Positions 20,693-30,467 are shown, counted from the first letter of the stretch. The stretch: DNA of 64,000 bases from Rubellimicrobium rubrum (GCF_006152115.1 NZ_VDFU01000007.1:62001-126000); one strand, 5' to 3'. The notes: generated from the sequence alone by a model not told the origin. A program made the numbers and translations.

Positions 20693-21292
20693 TCAGGGCT
20701 GCAGTTCCGCATCCCAGTAGAGGTAGTCCGTCCAAGACCCGTGCAGGTAGTTCGGCGGGAACTTCCGACCGACGTTCCGAAGCTCCTCGGACCCCGGCTG
20801 ACGCGGCGGACGCCGCAGTGTCAGCCCGGCCTGCCGGAGCGACAGCGACCCTTTTCGGAGATTGCAGGACGAGCAGGCCGCGACGACGTTCTCCCAACTG
20901 GTGATGCCACCCTTGGAGCGCGGCACCACGTGGTCGAAGGTCAGATCCCCCTTGGCCCCACAGTACTGGCAGCAGAACTCGTCGCGAAGGAACAGGTTGA
21001 ACCGGGTAAACGCGATCCTTTTCTGCGGCTTTATATAGTCCTTGAGCACGACCACGGACGGGATCCGAAGACTGGTTGAGGGCGAGTGCACGCATTCGTC
21101 GTAAGTTGCGACGATCTCAACGCGGTCCAGGAACGCGGCCTTCACGGCCTCCTGCCACGGCCAGAGCGACAAGGGATAGTAGGAGAGAGGCCGATAGTCG
21201 GCGTTCAGGACTAGTGCGGGATGATGGCGCAGCGACGCCGGATCGCGCACGAAAGTGGTCCTGAAATCTTCTTCCATCGCCAGTGCCGTCAT
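20693..21292 (-). CDS. HNH endonuclease family protein
   Basis: A 199-residue protein, start at ATG 21290-21292 (MTALAMEEDF; AGGAGG about ten bases upstream). The C-terminal half has a complete HNH/beta-beta-alpha-metal nuclease: zinc-type Cys pairs CQYC and CSSC around FDHVVPRSKGG (catalytic His pair region) and ENVVAACSSCNLRKG. The N-terminal half (LVLNADYRPLSYYPLSLWPWQEAVKAAFLDRV) is the conserved alphaproteobacterial extension of this housekeeping-like HNH family, found without a restriction or phage context. It probably nicks or cuts DNA, but its biological target is unknown. Confidence 0.88.
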   Translation of the reverse strand: MTALAMEEDFRTTFVRDPASLRHHPALVLNADYRPLSYYPLSLWPWQEAVKAAFLDRVEIVATYDECVHSPSTSLRIPSVVVLKDYIKPQKRIAFTRFNLFLRDEFCCQYCGAKGDLTFDHVVPRSKGGITSWENVVAACSSCNLRKGSLSLRQAGLTLRRPPRQPGSEELRNVGRKFPPNYLHGSWTDYLYWDAELQP

Positions 21293-21414
21293 GCCTGCCA
21301 GACCTCCTGTCCACGCATGTCCGTCCCGATGCACTATATATCGGGCCAACCATGCGGCAAGACTCGCTATATCTGGCTCAGCTTTGGCAGGGGGTTATGA
21401 CGCAGGCGTGACGA

Positions 21415-22092
21415 TCAGGACACGCCCAGACGTTCGCGCATGAAGGCCAGCGCCACCGACAGCCCATCAGGGGCAATGCCATGGCCTGTCCCCTTCATGA
21501 CATGCGCATAAACCTCGCTCCAGCCTGCCGCTTCCAGGGCCCGCGCGGCTTCGGGCAACGCCTGCACCGGTACGACGTCATCCCGGTCGCCATGTACCAG
21601 AAGGACGGGCGGGCGGCTCGTCACCTCATCGGTCAAGAGCTCGGGCTCCAGCAGGCGGCCGGAGAAGGCCACCACCCCTGCAACCGGGTCCTCGCGACGC
21701 GGGGCCACATGCAGCGCCATCATGGACCCTTGCGAGAACCCGAACAGCATGACCTGCTCGGGCAGCAGATCTTCGTCCACCATCACGCCGTCCAGAAACG
21801 ACTGGAGATCCTCGGCCGCGCGAAGGACGCCGTTCCGGGCCATCTCCTCGGACGAGCCGTCGATCCAGGGGATCGGGAACCACTGAAGCCCCAGGGGTGA
21901 GCCCACGCAGGTTTCTGGGCCATCGGGCGACAGGAACAATGTGTCGGGCATATGCTCGGCCAGCGGCTCTGCCAGGCCGATCAGGTCCTTGCCGTTCGCT
22001 CCGTAGCCATGGAGGAAGACGACGCAGGACCGCGTCTCGCCCGACAGCGGCTCCACCCGTTCAGAGCGCAGCGCGCGTGTGCCTTTGGCCAT
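21415..22092 (-). CDS. phospholipase/carboxylesterase-type serine hydrolase
   Basis: A 225-residue alpha/beta hydrolase of the carboxylesterase/acyl-protein thioesterase family (abhydrolase_2). FLHGYGANG is the oxyanion loop, GFSQGSMMAL holds the nucleophile Ser, LVHGDRDDVVP the acid, and GTGHGI the catalytic His. No signal peptide. Preferred substrates range over short esters and lysophospholipids in this family and cannot be chosen here. It stands between the HNH gene and the glycosylase, all leftward. Confidence 0.87.
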   Translation of the reverse strand: MAKGTRALRSERVEPLSGETRSCVVFLHGYGANGKDLIGLAEPLAEHMPDTLFLSPDGPETCVGSPLGLQWFPIPWIDGSSEEMARNGVLRAAEDLQSFLDGVMVDEDLLPEQVMLFGFSQGSMMALHVAPRREDPVAGVVAFSGRLLEPELLTDEVTSRPPVLLVHGDRDDVVPVQALPEAARALEAAGWSEVYAHVMKGTGHGIAPDGLSVALAFMRERLGVS

Positions 22093-22152
22093 GTCCGTCT
22101 CCCCTTGCGTGACTTGTAGCGAGATAGCGCCCGCAGCCGCAGGGAGAAAGGG

Positions 22153-22776
22153 TCAGCGGACGCCCTCCCGGGACTTGATGACGTGGTAGTAGCCCCAGAG
22201 AATGCGTGCGGCGACGGCCCTCCAGGGTGACCATGCCTCGGCCATGTCGCGCAATTCCTTCTCCTTGGGCCGATCGGGAAGGTCGAAGAGCAGCCGCACG
22301 CCCTCCTGCAAGGCAAGGTCGCCAGGCGCAAAGACATCGGCATGGCCCAGCGCGAACATGGCGTACATTTCGGCTGTCCAACGGCCAATCCCGGGCACAT
22401 GGACCAGCTTCTGGATCACCTCCTCGGTCGGGAGACCACGCAGGGCGACATAGTCGATCCCCTCCGCAGCCAGCGCCTTGGCGTAGCGGACCTTCTGGCG
22501 CGACAGGCCCACAGCGCGCAGGCGATCATCCTCGACGGCCAGCACTGCTTCGGGGGCGGTCAGCCCCTGGTTCTCCAGTCGTCCCCAGATGGACTCGGCC
22601 GCCGCAGTCGAGACCTGCTGGCTCACGATGGCCGAAAAGAGACGGTCGAAACCGTCGGGGTAGCGGCGCAGCTTCACTGGCGCGGCCATGGCATAGGCCT
22701 GTGCAAAGCGAGGCTCCAGAGCGCCAAGCCAGGCGGCGCCTTCCTCGATGCAAGCGTAGGATTGAATGATCCGCAT
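22153..22776 (-). CDS. DNA-3-methyladenine glycosylase II family (AlkA-like)
   Basis: A 207-residue HhH-GPD base-excision glycosylase without the N-terminal AlkA domain. AIVSQQVSTAAAESIWGRL opens the helical core; the hairpin VHVPGIGRWTAEMYAMF is the helix-hairpin-helix, and the following DVFAPGDLAL carries the catalytic Asp aligned with AlkA Asp238. It removes alkylated purines from DNA. It is 14 bases upstream of cobK's end on the same strand, so it may share a transcript with cbiD-cobK, though no functional link is apparent. Confidence 0.9.
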   Translation of the reverse strand: MRIIQSYACIEEGAAWLGALEPRFAQAYAMAAPVKLRRYPDGFDRLFSAIVSQQVSTAAAESIWGRLENQGLTAPEAVLAVEDDRLRAVGLSRQKVRYAKALAAEGIDYVALRGLPTEEVIQKLVHVPGIGRWTAEMYAMFALGHADVFAPGDLALQEGVRLLFDLPDRPKEKELRDMAEAWSPWRAVAARILWGYYHVIKSREGVR

Positions 22777-22790
22777 ACCGAGATGCTAGA

Positions 22791-23534
22791 TCAGCCAGAA
22801 CGAAACGGCAACCTTCGGGCCCAGTCAGCGGCCTGCTCCACCGTCTCGACCACGAGGAGGCTGGAGGGTCGAGCCGGTCTCCCAAGGATCAGCACCTCGA
22901 TCCCAAGGTTGCGCGCCGCCTCAAGCTTGGGCCGTGCTTCCGCGCTGCCCGAGTCCTTGGCCACAAGGTGGGTCACCCCGAGGCGTTCGAACAGTTCGGT
23001 CTCGGCCGCAAGGTCGAACGGAGGTCGCCCCGTCACGAAGCTCCCTGGCAACGGGAACGGCTCGGCAGGTCGGTCGATTACGCGCAGGTAGACCTGACCT
23101 GCGCGCAGCCCGGTCCATGCGGACAGGGACTGGCGTCCGGTCGCCAGGAACACGACCGCAGCCTCGGGAATCCGCTCGATGCCTTGCGCCTCGTCCCCGA
23201 GATAGGTCCATCGATCCCCGTCCCTTGGCACCCAGGCGGGTCGCTCCAGTCGCAGAAGCGGAACCCCCATTCTCACGCAAACGTCGTGAGTGCGTTGGGT
23301 GATCCGGGCAGCGAAGGGATGGGTGGCGTCGATCACCGCCCCGATCCGTTGATCGACCACGAAGGCCTCGAACCCCTCCATGCCGCCAAACCCTGCGTGG
23401 CGGGTCGGAAGCGCGAGGGGTGCGGGCGTCCGCGTGGCACCAGCCAAGCTTGCGATCGCGGGGAACCCCTCCGCAGCGAGGATCGCGGCCAACTGGCGGG
23501 CTTCGGAAGTCCCTGCAAGAAGCAGCAACCTCAC
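22791..23534 (-). CDS. cobK: precorrin-6A reductase
   Basis: A 247-residue CobK/CbiJ enzyme, NADPH-dependent reduction of precorrin-6A (or the cobalt form) in corrin synthesis. Start is the GTG at 23532-23534: the next codons give RLLLLAGTSEARQLA, the Rossmann opening of the family, and it overlaps the cbiD stop by four bases (GTGA), typical of coupled translation. Further motifs: IDATHPFAARIT, LRLERPAW, VFLATGRQ, VAKDSG. Upstream in-frame sequence is not family-like. Confidence 0.9.
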   Translation of the reverse strand: MRLLLLAGTSEARQLAAILAAEGFPAIASLAGATRTPAPLALPTRHAGFGGMEGFEAFVVDQRIGAVIDATHPFAARITQRTHDVCVRMGVPLLRLERPAWVPRDGDRWTYLGDEAQGIERIPEAAVVFLATGRQSLSAWTGLRAGQVYLRVIDRPAEPFPLPGSFVTGRPPFDLAAETELFERLGVTHLVAKDSGSAEARPKLEAARNLGIEVLILGRPARPSSLLVVETVEQAADWARRLPFRSG

Positions 23535-24622
23535 GGCCCAGCACTGCCTACTATGTTCCCGGTGCGGTCGATCACGACCACGTCCGACGCGATCCCAGCC
23601 CCGTCCAGCATGGCGTCCAGCCGCACCAGCGCCTCGCGGGCCACGCGTGCCGCCAGATCCGGTCCGACCAGGGTCAAGGCGGCTAGTGCCGTCGGGGCTT
23701 CGGCCACACGCGGGTCGTCGGCCCATTCCGCAAGACGCGCCATGTCGATCTGGCTCCGCCCGGAATGCAGGTCCTGCGCGCCTTGCGCAAACTTTATGAT
23801 CTTGCCGATGCCTCCGCCCAACGTGACGCGCGGGATTGGATGGCGGCGCAAGTATTTGAGCATGCCCCCCGCGAAGTCGCCCATGTCGATCATCGCGATC
23901 TCGGGCAGACCATGAAGCGCACGAACCGTGGCTTCGCTGGTCGCTCCGGTGCAGCCGGCCACATGCGGCACACCCGACGCCCGGGCCACGTCGATGCCGC
24001 GGTGGATCGATGCGATCCAGGCCGCGCAGGAGAAGGGGCGCACTATGCCGGTCGTGCCCAAGATCGAAAGACCCCCTTCGATCCCGAGCCGGGGATTCCA
24101 GGTCCTGCGGGCGATCTCCTCTCCGCCCGGGATCGATACGGTGATCTCCACGTCGGGCGACCGCCCGAACTCCGATGCCAGTTCGGCCACCACTTCGTCC
24201 ATCATGGCCCGAGGGACGGGATTGATCGCAGGCTCACCCGGCGGGATCGGGAGCCCGGGTCGGGTCACCAGGCCAACGCCGGGGCCGGCGCGGAACGTTA
24301 CCCCATGGAAGCCGGGGCCCACGCGGACAACGATAGTCGCGCCATGCGTCACGTCGGGATCATCGCCCGCGTCCTTCACGATTCCCGCCTCGGCCCATCC
24401 GTCGCCGGCGGACCGATGGATCACGTCGAAGGTCGGCGTCTCGCCACGCGGCAGGGTGATCGTCACCGTCTCGCACCAGTTCCCGCCCCAAAGTCGAAGG
24501 AGGGCCGCCTTGGTCGCAGCCGTCGCGCAGGCACCCGTAGTCCAGCCACGACGCAGCAACGGTGGATCTGAGGGGTCTGGATGGGTCACGGGCGCCGATG
24601 ATGGGGTTCCTATTCGGTTCAT
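23531..24622 (-). CDS. cbiD: cobalt-precorrin-5B C1-methyltransferase
   Basis: A 363-residue CbiD. RRGWTTGACATAATKAAL (residues ~24-41) is the family signature, followed by FRAGPGVGLVTRPGLPIPPGEPAINPVPR and GGLSILGTTGIVRPFS. It methylates C-1 of the corrin ring with SAM; CbiD was defined in the oxygen-independent pathway, where it fills the place of CobF. Couples to cobK through a GTGA overlap. The divergent cobA starts 92 bases away, too close for a cobalamin riboswitch between them. Confidence 0.93.
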   Translation of the reverse strand: MNRIGTPSSAPVTHPDPSDPPLLRRGWTTGACATAATKAALLRLWGGNWCETVTITLPRGETPTFDVIHRSAGDGWAEAGIVKDAGDDPDVTHGATIVVRVGPGFHGVTFRAGPGVGLVTRPGLPIPPGEPAINPVPRAMMDEVVAELASEFGRSPDVEITVSIPGGEEIARRTWNPRLGIEGGLSILGTTGIVRPFSCAAWIASIHRGIDVARASGVPHVAGCTGATSEATVRALHGLPEIAMIDMGDFAGGMLKYLRRHPIPRVTLGGGIGKIIKFAQGAQDLHSGRSQIDMARLAEWADDPRVAEAPTALAALTLVGPDLAARVAREALVRLDAMLDGAGIASDVVVIDRTGNIVGSAGP

Positions 24623-24714
24623 GCAAGGGCGACCGACCTTATAGGGTCGCGACAGGCCATGCCGAGGTCGCGTCCCGGCTTCCAGTCGGCCCCGGGTCGT
24701 CCTAAGAGGGCATC

Positions 24715-25536
24715 ATGCCCGACCTTCCTGATTTCGACTGGCCCTCATTCTTGCCCGGCTGGGTCTGGCTTTGCGGAGCCGGGCCGGGCGATCCGGGCCT
24801 GCTGACGCTTCATGCGCTTCATGCCCTCCGGCACGCCGACGTCGTGGTCTACGACGCCTTGGTCGAACCTCGCATCCTGGACTGGGCCCCGCAGGCCGAA
24901 GCCATCTATGCGGGCAAGCGTGGCGGCAAGCCATCGCCCCTCCAGCGCGACATCTCCCTAAGGCTCGTGGACCTCGCGCGGGCGGGCAGGCGGGTGCTGC
25001 GTCTCAAAGGTGGCGATCCGTTCGTGTTCGGCCGGGGAGGCGAGGAGGCGCAGACGCTGGTCGGGCACGGGATCCCGATCCGCGTGGTTCCCGGCATATC
25101 GGCCGGCATCGGGGGCTTGGCCTATGCCGGCATCCCAGTGACCCACCGCGACGTGAACCAGTCGGTCACCTTCGTGACCGGGCACGACCAGACCGGGGCC
25201 GCGCCGTCCGCCCTGGACTGGGGTGCGATCGCCCGCGGGTCCGAGGTCATCGTGATCTACATGGGCCTCAAGCACGCCCGACAGATCGCGGGCGAGCTAC
25301 TGGCGGCCGGGCGCGACGCCTCCGAGCCGGTCGCCATCGTCACCGACGCCACCACACCGCGTCAGGCCGTTCTGGAAACGACCCTGGCCCGCCTCCCCGA
25401 GGACGCAACCAAGGTCGAGCCGCCGGGCATCATCTGCATCGGGCGCAACGTGCTTCTTCGGCACACGCTGGACTGGCAGGCTGGCCCAAAGCATCTGGAC
25501 CCGCTCGGCAATCGCTCCCGCCCCGAGAGCGCGTGA
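24715..25536 (+). CDS. cobA: uroporphyrinogen-III C-methyltransferase
   Basis: A 273-residue SUMT. It methylates uroporphyrinogen III at C-2 and C-7 to give precorrin-2, the branch point to cobalamin (and siroheme). Motifs: VWLCGAGPGDPGLLTLHALHAL, VVYDALV, AGKRGGKPSPLQRDIS, LRLKGGDPFVFGRGGEEA, VVPGISAG and PVTHRDVNQSVTFVTGH. A lone CobA domain, not the CysG fusion. GAGGG precedes the ATG. cobB starts four bases after its stop. Confidence 0.95.
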   Translation: MPDLPDFDWPSFLPGWVWLCGAGPGDPGLLTLHALHALRHADVVVYDALVEPRILDWAPQAEAIYAGKRGGKPSPLQRDISLRLVDLARAGRRVLRLKGGDPFVFGRGGEEAQTLVGHGIPIRVVPGISAGIGGLAYAGIPVTHRDVNQSVTFVTGHDQTGAAPSALDWGAIARGSEVIVIYMGLKHARQIAGELLAAGRDASEPVAIVTDATTPRQAVLETTLARLPEDATKVEPPGIICIGRNVLLRHTLDWQAGPKHLDPLGNRSRPESA

Positions 25537-25540
25537 CCGA

Positions 25541-26833
25541 GTGGGCGGGCTCATCATTGCGGCTCCGGCGTCCGGATCGGGCAAGACCACGGTCACCCTC
25601 GGCCTGCTGCGGGCGCTGAAGCGCCGCGGCGTATCGGTCCGCGCGGCGAAGTCAGGGCCGGATTACATCGACCCCCGTTTCCACGACGCGGCTTGCGGTA
25701 AGACTTGCTTCAACCTTGATGCCTGGGCGATGAGCCCGACGCGGATCATGGGGCTCGCCGGTGGCGAAGGCGTGCTGGTGATCGAAGGGGCTATGGGCCT
25801 GTTCGACGGCGCCCCGCCTGACGGACGAGGGGCCACGGCGGACCTTGCGCGCCTGCTGCGGCTTCCTGTTGTGCTGGTCGTGGATGCCGGCCGCATGGCG
25901 CAGTCCATCGGGCCGCTGGTCGCCGGTTTTGCCCGGCATGACCCCTTGGTCAACGTGGCGGGCGTCGTCCTGAACCGTATCGGATCGGACAGGCATCTCC
26001 AGATGCTGACCAAGGCGGTCGGGGCGCTCGGGCTGCCGGTCTTTGGCGCATTGCCGCGTAGCACCGCGCTGGCGCACCCGTCCCGTCATCTCGGTCTGAT
26101 GCAGGCCGGTGAACGGCCTGACCTGGAACGGTTTCTGGACGACGCAGCCGACCTCGTGGAGAGGCATATGGATATCGGGGCGCTGCTGCATCTTGCTGGG
26201 CAGCATTCATGCCCGCCTGTCTCCCTGACACGCCGCACGCCCCCGGCGCAGCGCATCGCGGTTGCTCACGATGCCGCTTTTGCCTTCACCTATCCGCATC
26301 TGCTGGCCGACTGGCGCATAGGCGGCGCGGAGATAACCTTCTTCTCACCGCTGGCCGACGAAGCCGTTCCGCCAGCCGACCTGATCATCCTCCCCGGCGG
26401 CTATCCGGAGTTGCACGCGGGCCGACTGGCCGCCGCAGAGGTGTTCATGGCCTCGATCCGCAAGGCGTCGCAGGTTTCCGACATTTACGGAGAATGCGGT
26501 GGCTACATGGCCCTGGGCGAGGTGTTGACCGACGCTGAAGGCGTGGCTCACAAGATGGCGGGGCTCCTTCCTCTGGAGACGTCCTTCGCCATGCGGCGAC
26601 TCCACTTGGGCTATCGCATGGTCGAAGCCTTGGGCGGGCTCTTCCCCGGCCGTTGGGCCGCCCACGAATTCCACTACGCCACAACCACTCGAGCCACTGG
26701 TTACCCACTGTTCCGGGCGTGGGACGCGGAGGGTGTGGCCCTCGAGCCGATGGGCCTTAGTCAAGGACGGGTGTCGGGGTCCTTCGCGCACCTCATCGAG
26801 TCGCAGATGGACACAGCTAAGTCGGAGGTCTAA
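25541..26833 (+). CDS. cobB: cobyrinate / hydrogenobyrinate a,c-diamide synthase
   Basis: A 430-residue ATP- and glutamine-dependent amidase from a GTG at 25541, four bases after cobA. N-terminal P-loop PASGSGKTTVTL (K15), VIEGAMGLFDGAPP, then a class I glutamine amidotransferase domain with nucleophile C319 in YGECGGYMALG. It amidates the a and c side chains of the corrin ring. The length and order match CobB/CbiA. A transporter gene follows after nine bases. Confidence 0.94.
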   Translation: MGGLIIAAPASGSGKTTVTLGLLRALKRRGVSVRAAKSGPDYIDPRFHDAACGKTCFNLDAWAMSPTRIMGLAGGEGVLVIEGAMGLFDGAPPDGRGATADLARLLRLPVVLVVDAGRMAQSIGPLVAGFARHDPLVNVAGVVLNRIGSDRHLQMLTKAVGALGLPVFGALPRSTALAHPSRHLGLMQAGERPDLERFLDDAADLVERHMDIGALLHLAGQHSCPPVSLTRRTPPAQRIAVAHDAAFAFTYPHLLADWRIGGAEITFFSPLADEAVPPADLIILPGGYPELHAGRLAAAEVFMASIRKASQVSDIYGECGGYMALGEVLTDAEGVAHKMAGLLPLETSFAMRRLHLGYRMVEALGGLFPGRWAAHEFHYATTTRATGYPLFRAWDAEGVALEPMGLSQGRVSGSFAHLIESQMDTAKSEV

Positions 26834-26842
26834 CCCACGACC

Positions 26843-28075
26843 ATGACCGATCATGCCGCGACCGACCTGCCCCTGCCGGATGACCGGCGCGCCCGACGCA
26901 ATGTGCTTGTCCTCGTGGCGGCGCAGGCAATCCTGGGCAGTCAGGTCACCATGGTCTTTGTCGTGGGCGGCTTGGCCGGAAACATGCTGGCACCGATCCA
27001 CTGCTTGGCCACCCTGCCAATTTCGATGATCGTGGCCGGCGCGATGCTGTCCGCGCCATGGCTGTCGGGGTTCATGCAACGGCATGGGCGCCGCGCAGGC
27101 TTCTTCGTCGGCGCAACGGGAGGGTTCCTTGGCTCCGGCCTCGCGGCACTGGGATTGTCCCTGGGCAGCTTTCCCGTTTTCCTGGCAGGGAGCTTTCTCA
27201 CCGGCACATACATGGCCGCACAGGGCTTTTATCGCTTCGCTGCGACCGATGCGGCCTCGGACGCCTTCAAGCCCAAGGCCATCTCCTGGGTGATGGCGGG
27301 GGGGCTGGTCTCGGCGCTGACCGGCCCGCAACTCGTCAAGTTCACGAACGACCTCTTCGCCGTGCCTTTCCTGGGAACCTATCTTGCCGCGATGGCGGTG
27401 ACGCTGGCGGGCGCTTGGGTCTTTCTCCTGCTCGACCTCCCGAGCCCCGCCCGGACCACATCCCAGCCCCTCAAAGGCCCATCGTGGGGAGAGTTGCTTT
27501 CCCGTCCGGCCGTCCTTGTGGCCGTCATCTGTGCCATGGTGTCCTATGCCCTGATGAACCTCGTGATGACGTCCACCCCTTTGGCCATCGTGGGATGCGG
27601 GTTCTCCCCCAACCACGCGGCGGATGTGATCTCGGCCCATGTTCTTGCGATGTTCGTGCCGTCGTTCTTCACGGGTCATCTGATCGCCCGCTTCGGCGCA
27701 CAGCGCATCGTGATGGCGGGCCTTGCGATCCTCGGGATTGCGGGTGGCGTAGGTCTTTCGGGGGTGGAGCTTACCAACTTCTTTGGAACGCTCGTCCTGC
27801 TAGGCCTCGGCTGGAACTTCGGCTTCATCGGTGCGACCGCGATGCTGACCTCGGCTCATGCTCCGGCCGAACGCGGCCGGGTCCAAGGGATGAACGACGC
27901 CATCGTCATGGGATGCGTGACCGTGGCGTCGCTGGCCTCGGGAGGCTTGATGAACTGTGTCGGCGGCAGCGCGGCCGAGGGTTGGCGGCTCGTGAACCTT
28001 GCAATGGCACCGTTTATCGTCCTGGCGGGCGGGGCGTTGATCTGGCTGGCCATGCGCCCCAGAGCCGCGCGCTGA
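26843..28075 (+). CDS. MFS transporter, substrate unknown
   Basis: A 410-residue polytopic membrane protein with about 12 hydrophobic segments, of the MFS type. The loop after helix 2 is MQRHGRRAGF, a form of the GxxxDrxGRR motif, repeated in the second half as LIARFGAQRI. It starts nine bases after cobB and ends five bases from the convergent NDUFAF6-like gene. Co-location with cobA-cobB might suggest export or uptake of a corrin or metal, but YfkF/UMF-type transporters of this kind are found in many contexts. Substrate not assigned. Confidence 0.8.
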   Translation: MTDHAATDLPLPDDRRARRNVLVLVAAQAILGSQVTMVFVVGGLAGNMLAPIHCLATLPISMIVAGAMLSAPWLSGFMQRHGRRAGFFVGATGGFLGSGLAALGLSLGSFPVFLAGSFLTGTYMAAQGFYRFAATDAASDAFKPKAISWVMAGGLVSALTGPQLVKFTNDLFAVPFLGTYLAAMAVTLAGAWVFLLLDLPSPARTTSQPLKGPSWGELLSRPAVLVAVICAMVSYALMNLVMTSTPLAIVGCGFSPNHAADVISAHVLAMFVPSFFTGHLIARFGAQRIVMAGLAILGIAGGVGLSGVELTNFFGTLVLLGLGWNFGFIGATAMLTSAHAPAERGRVQGMNDAIVMGCVTVASLASGGLMNCVGGSAAEGWRLVNLAMAPFIVLAGGALIWLAMRPRAAR

Positions 28076-28080
28076 GCGCT

Positions 28081-28842
28081 TTACCAGCTTCCTTTCAGGG
28101 TTACCCAAAGCAGCCTCGAACTCTTGGCGACCTCGGCCAGTGAGAGCCGCCCCTCAAGCACGGCCTCCGGATCGCGCTTCGCCCTGAACAGAAACGTCCC
28201 GGCCAGGGACGCCGCGCGCAAAGCGGGGATGCCGGGGCCAAAACGCATGCGTCGCGCTTGCGCCAAGACGGACAGCCCATCCTCTGCCAAGGCCCGGATT
28301 GCGGGCAGGCTCTCATCGACGAGCCCACGCCCAGTGGCTGCCAGTTCTGGAAGAGCTTGCAGCCAAGCCGAAAGCCCGGCGGCGTAGCCAGCCTGTAGAA
28401 CGGCGTCCCGGTGGACCGAAGGTTCGCCCAAGGCTGCGGCTGAGGCCCAGAGAAGATTGCCCGCCGTGCCTTCCAAATAGGCGCGGAGGTCGTCGGGTCG
28501 GAAAGGCTCCGCCTCAATGTCGCGTCGTCGCGCCTGGACGATGGCGTCGAGCGTCGCGGGGTCCAGCCTGCCCTCGCGGATAAGCGCGCCCAGTGGACCC
28601 GCGACCTCATGGGCTGGAGGGGGGTCGCCGGCGGCCGAGGTTTCCACCACGTCCCGCCACCACTGCAGGCGCATCTCGGCCAACATGGGCTCCCGGGTCA
28701 CCCAAGGCGCCCGGGCCACCTCCAGATTGAAGGCGAACAGCGGGAACAGCACCCGCCGCGCGGTTGGAGGGGCCGCCATCGCGACGCGGAAACGGTCCGG
28801 GTCGCCACGCTCGACCAGCGCCGCGCAGGCTTCAAAGGTCAT
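28081..28842 (-). CDS. squalene/phytoene synthase-fold protein (NDUFAF6-like)
   Basis: A 253-residue protein with the trans-isoprenyl synthase fold. The segment LAEMRLQWWRDVVE replaces the first Asp-rich motif of true phytoene/squalene synthases, and the second Asp-rich motif is also absent (TAGNLLWASAAAL), so isoprenoid condensation is unlikely. This matches the alphaproteobacterial family related to mitochondrial NDUFAF6, an assembly factor of respiratory complex I. ATG at 28840-28842 overlaps the cimA stop by four bases. The complex I role is by homology only. Confidence 0.75.
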   Translation of the reverse strand: MTFEACAALVERGDPDRFRVAMAAPPTARRVLFPLFAFNLEVARAPWVTREPMLAEMRLQWWRDVVETSAAGDPPPAHEVAGPLGALIREGRLDPATLDAIVQARRRDIEAEPFRPDDLRAYLEGTAGNLLWASAAALGEPSVHRDAVLQAGYAAGLSAWLQALPELAATGRGLVDESLPAIRALAEDGLSVLAQARRMRFGPGIPALRAASLAGTFLFRAKRDPEAVLEGRLSLAEVAKSSRLLWVTLKGSW

Positions 28843-30467
28843 GCGGGCACCGGCGCGCCGTCGCGGACCAGTTTCCAGGTGATCGCGTCCACTAGGGCAT
28901 CGAAGCTGGCATCGATTATGTTCGCGGACACGCCCACGGTCGTCCACTGACGCCCCTGCCCGTCCTCGCTGTCAATGACGACGCGGGTCACAGCCTCGGT
29001 GCCGCCATCGGTGATCCGCACCGCGAAATCCGTCAGGCGAAGGTCGTCGATATAGGCCTGGAGCTCACCAAGGTCGGCGGCCAAGGCACGGGACAGTGCG
29101 TTGACCGGCCCGGCATCGGGCTCGGTGGCGGCATGGGCGTTCTCGTAGAAGCTGGTGATGCGCTTCGGTCCGATCTGGATCGTCACCACGGCTTCAGACA
29201 CGGTGACGACCTGCCCCTTGGCGTTCCGTCGACGCTCCGAGATCACCCGGTAACGATCCACGTCGAAGTAGCGTGGCAGCAGGCCCAGCTCACGGCGGGC
29301 GAGCAGTTCGAAGCTCGCCTGCGCGGTGTCGTAGGCATAGCCCCGGGCCTCCCTTTCCTTGACCGAGTCCAGGATGCGGCCAAGGCGCGGATCACCGGGC
29401 TCCACATCCAGCCCTGCCTCGCGCAGGCGTTGGCGGAGGTTGGACTGGCCCGCCTGGTTGGACATGGGAACGATCCGTTCGTTGCCCACGGTCGCGGGGT
29501 CCACATGCTCGTAGGTCGTGGGATCCTTGGCGATGGCGCTCGCGTGGAGCCCGGCCTTGTGGGCAAAGGCCGAGTGGCCGACATATGGGGCCTGCTTGGC
29601 CGGCACGCGATTCAGGATGTCGTCAAGCGTACGGGATGCCCTCAGCAACCCTTTCAGGGCGTCCTCCGACACTCCGGTCCGAAGATCGGACGCGAAAGGC
29701 TCCTTCAGCAGAAGTGTAGGGATGATGGTCGTCAGGTTCGCGTTCCCACAGCGCTCGCCCAAGCCGTTCAGCGTGCCCTGGATCTGACGAGCGCCGGCCT
29801 CGACAGCGGCCAGAGAGTTGGAGACGGCCTGCCCCGTGTCGTCATGAGTATGGATGCCGATGTTGTCACCCGGAATGCCGGAGGCGATAGCAGCCTCGAC
29901 CGTCCTGCGGATCTCGTTCGGGAGGGTTCCGCCGTTGGTGTCGCACAGGACGACCCAGCGCGCGCCTTCGGAGTAGGCTGCGTGGAGGCAGGCCAGGGCA
30001 TAAGCCGGATCGGCGCGATACCCGTCGAAGAAGTGCTCGGCATCGAAGATCGCCTCGCGCCCCTTCTCCCGGACATGGGCAAAGGAAGCGCTGATGTTGT
30101 CCAAGTTCTCGTCCAGTGGAATGCCAAGGGCGGTCCGGACATGGAAAACGTGGCTCTTGCCGACGAGGCAAATGGATGGCGTGCCCGCGTTCAGCACCGC
30201 GGCCAAGACATCGTCGTTGGCGGCGGACCGGCCCGACCGCTTGGTCATGCCAAAGGCCGTCATGGTGGCGCGCGTCTGCGGCGCTGCGTCGAAGAAGTCC
30301 GAATCGGTAGGATTCGCTCCGGGCCAGCCGCCTTCGATATGGTCCACACCCAGCGCATCCAGCATCTGCGCGATGCGCACCTTCTCAGTTGTGGAGAACT
30401 GAACGCCCTGGGTCTGCTGACCGTCGCGGAGGGTCGTGTCATAAAGGTAAAGCCGGGAGGTGGTCAT
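28839..30467 (-). CDS. cimA: (R)-citramalate synthase
   Basis: A 542-residue LeuA-superfamily aldol synthase. [15 protein letters not shown] gives the metal-binding Asp and catalytic Arg; [14 protein letters not shown] the metal-binding His pair; [10 protein letters not shown] is the third signature; a C-terminal LeuA-type regulatory domain follows (residues ~400-530). The N-terminal [23 protein letters not shown] and [16 protein letters not shown] pattern is that of CimA, which condenses pyruvate and acetyl-CoA to citramalate for threonine-independent isoleucine synthesis, rather than LeuA or HisD-type enzymes. The gene overlaps cysS (four bases) and the NDUFAF6-like gene (four bases). Confidence 0.92.
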   Translation of the reverse strand: MTTSRLYLYDTTLRDGQQTQGVQFSTTEKVRIAQMLDALGVDHIEGGWPGANPTDSDFFDAAPQTRATMTAFGMTKRSGRSAANDDVLAAVLNAGTPSICLVGKSHVFHVRTALGIPLDENLDNISASFAHVREKGREAIFDAEHFFDGYRADPAYALACLHAAYSEGARWVVLCDTNGGTLPNEIRRTVEAAIASGIPGDNIGIHTHDDTGQAVSNSLAAVEAGARQIQGTLNGLGERCGNANLTTIIPTLLLKEPFASDLRTGVSEDALKGLLRASRTLDDILNRVPAKQAPYVGHSAFAHKAGLHASAIAKDPTTYEHVDPATVGNERIVPMSNQAGQSNLRQRLREAGLDVEPGDPRLGRILDSVKEREARGYAYDTAQASFELLARRELGLLPRYFDVDRYRVISERRRNAKGQVVTVSEAVVTIQIGPKRITSFYENAHAATEPDAGPVNALSRALAADLGELQAYIDDLRLTDFAVRITDGGTEAVTRVVIDSEDGQGRQWTTVGVSANIIDASFDALVDAITWKLVRDGAPVPA

